Virus record (IMG/VR): IMGVR_UViG_3300007539_000263 | Span: 1 to 21,876 of that record | Strand: one strand, 5' to 3' | Origin: a virus | Length of the DNA stretch: 21,876 nt | In this document: piece after piece, positions 9,102 to 18,100 of the stretch | How positions within the stretch are numbered: position 1 is the first letter of the stretch | How the letters are laid out: every line of letters begins with the position of its first letter | Program-made: the position numbers and the translations under genes | The notes under the pieces: model-generated | The model's input: only the letters and a program-made list of their open reading frames with translations | What the model was told of the DNA's origin: nothing | Database searches by the model: none

Positions 9102-9109
9102 TATTTATA
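9102..9109 (-). promoter_or_regulatory. T4-type late promoter (TATAAATA) for gp8
   Basis: An exact TATAAATA on the minus strand lies in the 36-base gap between the stop of the gp7-like giant (9120) and the gp8 ATG (9083). By T4 geometry the transcript would begin near 9096, with a leader of only about 12 bases, AAAAAAGC-like and without a good Shine-Dalgarno sequence. It probably gives gp8, the DUF4815-type giant and the two small genes their own late transcription start, independent of the 11.9 kb gene upstream. Confidence 0.8.
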
Positions 9110-9119
9110 GTTGTTTTAA

Positions 9120-12100
9120 TTATCTTAAAGATCCTGTATTTCTTAAACCATACCCACGCCTTTGAATCGTCGGGAATGATGATAATTCTTGATCAACGGT
9201 CAATCCAGTTACACCAATTGCTATAGGTGAAGAAGATCTAGTAAATCCAGAAATTCTTCCCCAAGAGAAAAATCCTCTTGGATCTGTTACATCACCAGAA
9301 GTAGAAAGACCAATGGTTGATGTTGATGAATGAATATTGCAAGTTACAATTCCAGTTGTTCCAAATGATGAAATTGAATTTACCACATAAACATTGTCTA
9401 GGAAAGTAGTTCCAACACCAACTATAGAAGAATCTGATCCATCAATTGATGTTACACCAGATCCAATACTTGTGTTGAAAATATAAATTGGATATCCTAC
9501 CTGAAGATCACTAAATGATGATGCATTTAATGTAAACTTTAGTGCCAATGCATTTCCATTTGTGCCGACCGCAGTATCAATTCCTGTCACAGTACCATCA
9601 AATCCAGAAATAGATGTAATATTTTCAATTGATTCATGTACAATATTGGGCAATTCTACTATAACTTGTGGTGGTGCATCAGGTGTATATCCAAATCCAG
9701 CATTTGTTACAGTCAACCCTGTAATATTGCCATTAGAATTAACTGATGAAACAATGGCAGTTGCTGTTGTTCCAATTCCAACACCAATTCTCTTTGGTGC
9801 AGATATTTTAATAGAAGGTGTATTGGAGTAACCAGATCCACCATCATTAATGCTCAATGATATGGTGCCTTCTGGGGAAACCGTCGCAGTTATGGCAGCA
9901 GAAACTGGATTTGAAGAAGAATCGACAATTAAAGCATCTATAGTATTGCTGGCAATACCATTTTCATAATTAAAGAGACTTACGTTATCGACAAATATTT
10001 CAGTATCGGTAGCAGAGAAATCGCCAATAACTTTGGATGTTGGATAAATCTGAGATTTAATAGAATCTCTTGATTTATATGTAATTTCACCATTAATAAT
10101 TTTATCAATTTTTTGTTTAGTCCAACTCATATCTCTATAGACTTCATCATCAACCCCAACTCCGCTATAGATATTAGTTTCTATTTTATCTGAGGTATTA
10201 ATGTTATAAACAGTTCTTTGATCTTGTTCAAGGACGGAATTGAGTTTTTTAACATTAACAATATCACCACTCTTTATTGTGGGTGATATGTCAGTTACTA
10301 ATACACTATCAACATCCCTTGTTCCAGTATAGAAAAATATGTCAATTTTATCTCCAGATTCTAAAGTTTCTATGTCATATGGTTTTGGTGGATCGGCAAA
10401 TACTATAGATGTGCCACCTTCAAATCTATAAGCATCTCCAGGTTCCTGTAGTACACCATTAATGTAGACAAGAAGAATGGAATTAATATCTATTTCTGCA
10501 GAATCTACATCATTAGAATCAATCTCAAAACTAACCAAATCTCCATTATATTCCAGTGGGAATCTAGTTCTAACTCCGTCCTGTAACGTTGCAATAGGAT
10601 CAATGTAATCCAATTCACCAAATTGCCAAGAAGAAAACTTATCATTAAATATGTCCAAAACCTCCAATTCAAAATCGTCAATTGGTGATTGAAGATTTTT
10701 ATCAGTAACTAATCCCACTGGTTTAAATTTGTCCCCAATTTTAAATCCCCATCCAGGTCTAGTAATTTTAAAGTTTTTAACTGTAAATAAAGTAGAACCA
10801 ATGCCAACACTGGAGTTGAAAGGTCCAACTTCAATATTCATTAAAAGACCACTACCAGTGTCTGTAGTCTGTCCTATACCCAATCGAGATACTCCAATAA
10901 CTTCAAGATTCTCATAACTTGGTTCTGGTACTTGAATTACTGCTGTTGATGTATATCCGGAACCACCATTTATAACATTAAATGATAATGTTCCACCAGC
11001 ACCAACAGTTGCTTGAATTACTGCAGCAGAACCTGTATGATTTGGATCCGTTATACCTATGGAAACATTTCCATAATATCCAGAACCAAGAACATCCGTA
11101 GATCCAATACCAATAGTATTTTGAATAACACCAGCAGATATAACTGCAGTTACTGCAGCTCCAACTAGAGGTGCATAACCTAGACCAGATGTTGAACCAA
11201 GGGAAACAATCATTCCACCTCTTGGAAGTTGATTTTGATTTACATCATAATCTGATATAATTATCTCATTACTAGAATCAACAATTCCAGTAAATACAAC
11301 ACTAGAAATTCCAGCAGAGTTGTCAGTAATATAATTGTAAATTCCCCCAGGATTATTCTGAGTTATTGGTCCTTGGAATATTCCATTGATAAAAACAAGT
11401 CCACTACCATTTTCCGTTTCTGTTGTATTCGATCCTTCAAGAGTTAAAGTATAGGTAGCACCAATTCCCGTAAATCTTGCACTAATATCATCATATATTA
11501 CATTAGTGGAATAGTCCTGTCTTAAATAAACTCTACCACCAAATGATGATCTTGGTGTTGGTAAACCATTATCGTCAACTAATGCTAAATTATTTCCGTA
11601 TGGTGGTTCAGTAAAATAAATCTTGTTTCTTACAATATTGAATGATCCTGTATATACCCTAATTGCAGACCCATCAGTATGACTGGTAGCAGAAGATCCA
11701 ACAAATCCCCTGTTAACCTTTACCAAATTGAATGATCCAACTGAAGTGATTGGTCCCTCTGAGGTTGTTCCAATACCAACCGATTCAACTTTCACATATT
11801 CAGTTCCAATCTTAAGTATATCTCCAGGAAATACAGAAGATATTCCAGATAATGAAAAATATGTTCTCCCAACCGAAACACTGCCACCATTATCATAAAG
11901 ATTATGTACTATCGGTGTAAATGATAATGGAGATTGGGTCAATCCATCGACAGTAATCAAAGATTTTTCCATCTTTTTATACATTTCTAAAGTATGACCA
12001 TTTCCACTACCAAAAGAATTGAATGTTATTGATATACCAGAATTTGCATTCGATTCACTAGTCGCCAATTTAAATTGTCTGTTATTGAGCTTTATGGCAT

Positions 12101-15100
12101 ATACTTCAGAAGGTAACACTAAAGAATTTGACATTACTAATGAAGAAAAAGATTCTCCGGGGAAAGTTGATCTTGGTGTGTATGATAATCTTTCACCGGT
12201 ACTGAAGAAGTGATTATCTATAGTAAAAATGCCAGTAGCAAGATCGACAGAAGATTCTGGATTAAATTGCTTCTCAAAAATTGGTGTTTCGTTGTGTTTC
12301 AAGTCAAATTCAAGTCTATCATTTCTGGATCCATAGATTCCATTAAATTGTGTAGTAATTACATCTTCAGTTACTGTTCCATATGTTAGTGATTGTGGTA
12401 CATTTACAATATCACTTTCCGTTTGCAAAATCTCATTATAAAGTTGAATTGTAACATCACCAGTAATGTCACCATCAGGATAGAATATTAGATTAATTTG
12501 ATTATTATCGAGTGTAGATCCAAATGTACCAATTCCACTTACATTATTAATTGCAAGGAATGGATATGACATTGAAACAGAATCAATTTCGTTGTGTGTT
12601 GTTAGTACTTGATGTAAAGCATTAATAGTTCCAAAAGATCCATAGGAAACTCTTGCTGTAGTCTTAATAGAAGTAACATCACTTATGTCGTATGATGCTA
12701 CTGTTGTTATTCCAGAAGAAATAGAATAAATTGATTCTATTCTGCCAAATTTGGCAGAATTATCCGATTGATCTTCATTCTTAAAGATGTGTGTTCCAGT
12801 TCCAGCACTTGTAAGACCAAAACCAACTATTCTTGCTCTTACTAAAACATCATTTAATCCTGTATTCTCATAATTCAACGATAAAATACCGTTGTCTATG
12901 TATGATGTAACTGTTCCAATATAATTTCCAGAGTTAGAGAACTGAGATGATACATCATTGGTAAAGAAAAATTCTGATTTAGAAGTATTAGACCCATCAT
13001 GATCTAAAAATAGATCGACAAGGGTTTTATCCTTCGTTGTATTATCAGTTAACTCTATATTTACAAATAAAGACTCTATGTCATTTGAATTAATTGAATA
13101 TAAAGTTGATGATAATCCAGAACCAACTATTGAATTGCTACCTATCAAGTTGACAAATCCTAGTGTTTCTGTGTTGATTCCTGCAAGTGTGCTATTAAAC
13201 TCATTTTTAATTGCCTTAATATCATAATCAGATCCGTAAATATCTGTTGGATAAAAGTTGACACTCGTTTCTGTATTACTATACTTTATCGCTTCAATAT
13301 CACCTAATTTATTTTTACCAGTAAAAATGGATGATTTTTCAACAATTATTGGATCATTATCCTTGCTATTGACAACAACAACCTCAGAAACCTGCCTTTC
13401 ATCACTATTAGTACCAACTCCAACAAATTGGACTAAAAATCTATTATAACCTCTAGTAGTAACAAATCTATCGATAGTAGAATAATTTAATCTAAATGAT
13501 TGATTTGAACTGGTGTTATTGAACAATGGGCTAATATTATCAATACTTAGAACTCTATTGGTTTTACATAAGATATAATCACTTAATTTTTTATTGCGTA
13601 GTTTTAAGAATTTTGATCTATTTGAAATTACATCAAAGTCTATTGCTCGATCAAAACTATTGATTGTATCAACTCTATTATCACTAATAAAGTCAATCAA
13701 TGCAAAACTTACTGAAGATGCTGTATTTCCAGCAGAAACTTTTTTTGAACTTAAAATTTCAGTATCTGCAAAGTTTTTTAAACCCGTTGTATGTACAAGT
13801 CTGTTTACCGGATCTACCCATTGATCATATGTTATAGGACTCTTTATACTATAAGATAAATTTTGATAATAGTCATTATCGGGAAGAACTTGATAATCTT
13901 CACTAAGCTTACCAGTATCGTTGGACCACCCATAATTTGTTACTAAACTGTAATCAACTTTAAATATGCCACTATTGTTTTCTACAATATTACTTACTGT
14001 AGCTACAGTTCCAGAATCTTTTCCAATAATTACATCATTTTTTCTTAAGATGTAAGATCCATAAACTTTTATAGAATCATCAAGATTATCAGAAACAATC
14101 AAATCTCTCAAAACTACCGAATCATTTGATTTTGTTAGAATTTTTTCACCGACTGTAAAATATTTGGGACTTTGTAAAACATTAAATGTTGGGTATGATG
14201 ATTGATTAATTATATTGGCAAAGGAATTTTGGTTAGTCTCAACTACTCCCGCATTTAAAGTGTAGTCTGATAGATCATACTCAACTTCTGCAGGATTGGT
14301 ATTTCTATATGCAGATACAGTAAAGAGAGTGTAGTTATAATCTTCTGAGTTGAATCCTGTACCACTGTCATCAGTAGAATCTTTTTTCATACCCTCAACA
14401 TAAATCATATCCCCAACAGAAAATGGTACTGTAGAGGGTCTAAATCCCGAAATTGGAGTTGATAAGACACATGTAACTATTCCAGAAGATGATGAGTATG
14501 CCTTAGTTACGGAAACCCCGTTACTATTATTTGTAGCATAAATTTTAGATCTAACAGAAGATAATCCTTTAGGTCCTTCTATTATGTTAACTCTGGATAT
14601 TGACGATCCTTGAATTTCACACTCTATAACAGCATCTTCATACACAGATCCATCTTCTGGGTTAACAACTACTAAATCTGGTGGGGTTGTATATCCAGAA
14701 CCACTAGATATGATCTCAATATCATCTATTTTTTCATTGTTAGATAGACTTATGAGCGGAGATATGTATGCCTGAGGTGATAGTGTTTTATCGGATGAAA
14801 AATCAAATCCAGGATCTTCAATTGTCGTCAAATTAATTCTACCGATAGATGATGATGAAAGAGAAACATCAGCATCTTGACCAGAAGTTGAAACTATTTC
14901 CACAAATGTGGGAATTTTTTTGTAATTTGATCCACCAGATGAAATCTTAACCTTAGATACACCGCCACTTACATTTGTAGATGTTGATGAATAATTAAGT
15001 GTACTTGTAGATGCTTGATTATAATTTAAATTTTCTGGAATAGCACCTAAAGATATATCATATGTTAAATCTTTAACATTACTTACATTATATGTTCCTG

Positions 15101-18100
15101 TATATTCACTATTAGTGAATAGTATTTCTGAATAATTATCTACTTCCCTATCTGCCGTGCTTATAAATCCACCCTTTTCCAATTGATAATACAATTTACT
15201 TGGCAAATTATCATTATATTTTAATGTAAAGGTTGCTGTAGTAGTTACACCAACGGTTCCCAAACCAATTGTAGTAAACTCTGTAGTTGATCCTATAGAA
15301 ACTAATTCGTTATTAAAATTATTATCATAGAAAATTTTAAAATTATATCCACTTAATGAAGGATGTGAGACATCAAATACAAGATTGTTATTTCTTATAA
15401 CATGTATTTTTGGATTGACTTTAGATAGTTGTTGGTACGATCCACCAGTAGATCCAAAACTTACTACCGATGGGGGATTTGATGTGGCATCATATCTAGT
15501 ATTTGTCAAATTAATATTATCATCATCTATTCTATAGACATAATATGTTCCAGTATTTAATCCAGATATTATTTGGTCAGTAGCATCATAAAAAACTTTA
15601 TCGGCGGTCTTAAGACCATGATCAACTAATGTTAATGAATTTTCATTTTGATTTACTGATGATGAGTTAAAACCAACTGGGTTGATAAGCAATTTATCAA
15701 ATAATGAGTTGTATTTTACATAAACTGATGTAGAAGTTCCTATTCCAACAGACTGATTTGGTTTGACTGATAGGTTAATAATATCACCATCAAGTAAACC
15801 ATGATCAGTTGATACAGAAACTCTTGCTACAATCTTTTCCGCTTTTGCGGTAACTTGATCAAAATTGGATGTTAATGAATAGCGATAATCTCTACTATCA
15901 TTATTGGAATTAACATTTCTAAAATATAGACCATTGGTAGATGTAGTTAATTCGACCTGAGTGCATAATCCAATATAATCTTTTGATTTATTGATGACAA
16001 ATAACGTATCACTATTACCACTCCGTGGAATAGAATATTGGGTGCTTGATGGTTCATCAGAAACTGTAAATGCCTGTGATCCAGGAACTCTTTCAAAAGT
16101 TACTTCCTGAGAATTTTGGAATGGGTGATTTGGAATATAAATGCTTTGAGTTGGAACAGATACCTGATTGTACTTATCCCCAATAAAGTATTGATTATCA
16201 ATGGATATACCTGGCGTTGCACCTACACCAATAGATTGTACAGAATTAAAGAATATTTTGTCATTCTTCTTAGAAACAAAATAATCTGTTTTAACTGGTA
16301 GTGTAAACTTATCTGGACTTACAATAACATCACTACCAACTGTATGAGAAGACCCTACAAGACCCCGGAGAACCCTTATAACCTTGTTCTCGGGGTATGT
16401 ACCCAAAACAGACATTCTTTCACTACCAACAGAGACTGTTGTACCTGTTGACACTGATTGGGGAATATTAATCACAAATATATCCGTTACTAATCCAACC
16501 ACAGAATTAGATTCGACCTGCGAAGCAAGTTTTGTTGCTTCCGTGGATACGCCAATTTTGTGTACTTTGGAAAGGTTGGAAACAAAAGTAGATAATCCAG
16601 AAATTGCTATTTGATCACCATCGATAAATTCATGGGAAGGTGAAATTTGTACAGAAACCTCGTCATAGTCTTCCCATGTTAAAAGTGCATCTTGATATGA
16701 TATAAATGTAGTTCCCACACTCAGAATTGTTTTTCCTGTTACAGATTCAACATATGCAGACAATCCACCACCATTTGTTTCAGCATTATCAAATACTAAG
16801 GGATCATTTACCCTATATCCAAAACCAGGATAATTGACTGCAATCTCATCAACCGATCCTTTACTTACAGAATCAATGACTGCGCTTTGTACCAGAGTTT
16901 CATAAGGTTCTACAATGAAATCATTATTTGAATACTTTTCTCTAACTTTATATGGGAAAGTATTCCTTAAAAGACTAGAGTTATTAAAATCAAAATCTTG
17001 ATTTATAGATTGTGTAGTTGGATTTGACCTATAGGTATTCCCTATAAAGTATGGGAATTTTGAATTATTTCCATCGGCAGTGATGGAAGCATGATATGCA
17101 TATACACCATCTGGAAATTCTGGTGTTCTTTCATATCTACCATTATGTTCATCAAGATCACCAGAAGAATCGAACTTATAATCTTCTACAAAAAATCCTA
17201 CATCAAAACCAGATGGTCTGTCTATTATATTAGTTGATGATTTAGTATATCCACTTTGTAATATTTTAATTTGAGAATCAATATCTTCAGGATCTGCATA
17301 TCCGTATGCGCCATATATTGGATTTCCATCATACGCCCATCCAATAATTTTAGAATGATCTCCTGGAATTTCATTATAATAAAGATTTCCAATATTTTTT
17401 GTATATCCAATAAGACCATATTGTAAGTCATTTTCAAGGTCTAAAAGTGCTTGATTACCAAATCTGTTATGGTTATTTAATGTTAAGTTTCTTACAGAGG
17501 AGTCTAGAATTGCATTTCTACCTACAGGAGTAATTGAAATTGAAGTTGTGTCCCTATTATATCCAATTCCAGAATTTATAACTACTACTTTAACTACTTT
17601 ACCACCACTAACAATAGCTCTCAGTTTGGCACCAACGCCGTCTCCTAATACTGCCAAATCTGGTGCTGTAGTATATTCACTTCCACCATTTCCCACCTCA
17701 ACTCTGGTAATCTTTCCATTGATTATAGTTGGTTTTAATTCAGCACCTTTTCCTGTTTTAATTCTAATATTTGGTTTTTTGTGGAAATTTAATATTGTTG
17801 ATCCATATCCAAGACCATTCTCATGCAAATATACATTACTAATTGTTCCTCTTACGATAGGTGTTGCGGTAATAACACCAACGACGCCATCATATTCAAC
17901 ATCTACAGAAATTTGAATACTTGGATATGCAAATGAATGATATCCAGCACCACGATCAGTTAAATTGACAGACAATTTTTTCACATAATTATCATAATTG
18001 CTCGCCAGTCTGAAAGAATTATCATTAACTTTTAAAATTCTATACTCAGTTGAATCTATCAATCCACCAATTGGTGATAGTGCTCCATCAGCATGATAAA

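Noticed and set aside
17225-17437. 70-codon minus-strand frame
   Set aside because: It overlaps the YHYH-like domain in another frame; the main frame has clear conserved motifs (WAYDGNPIYG) here.
17548-17916. 122-codon plus-strand open frame, Pro/Thr/Leu-rich
   Set aside because: It is antisense to the Gly-Tyr repeat cluster; the Pro-rich composition is what complementing Gly-rich codons produces, and the opposite frame has conserved domain motifs.
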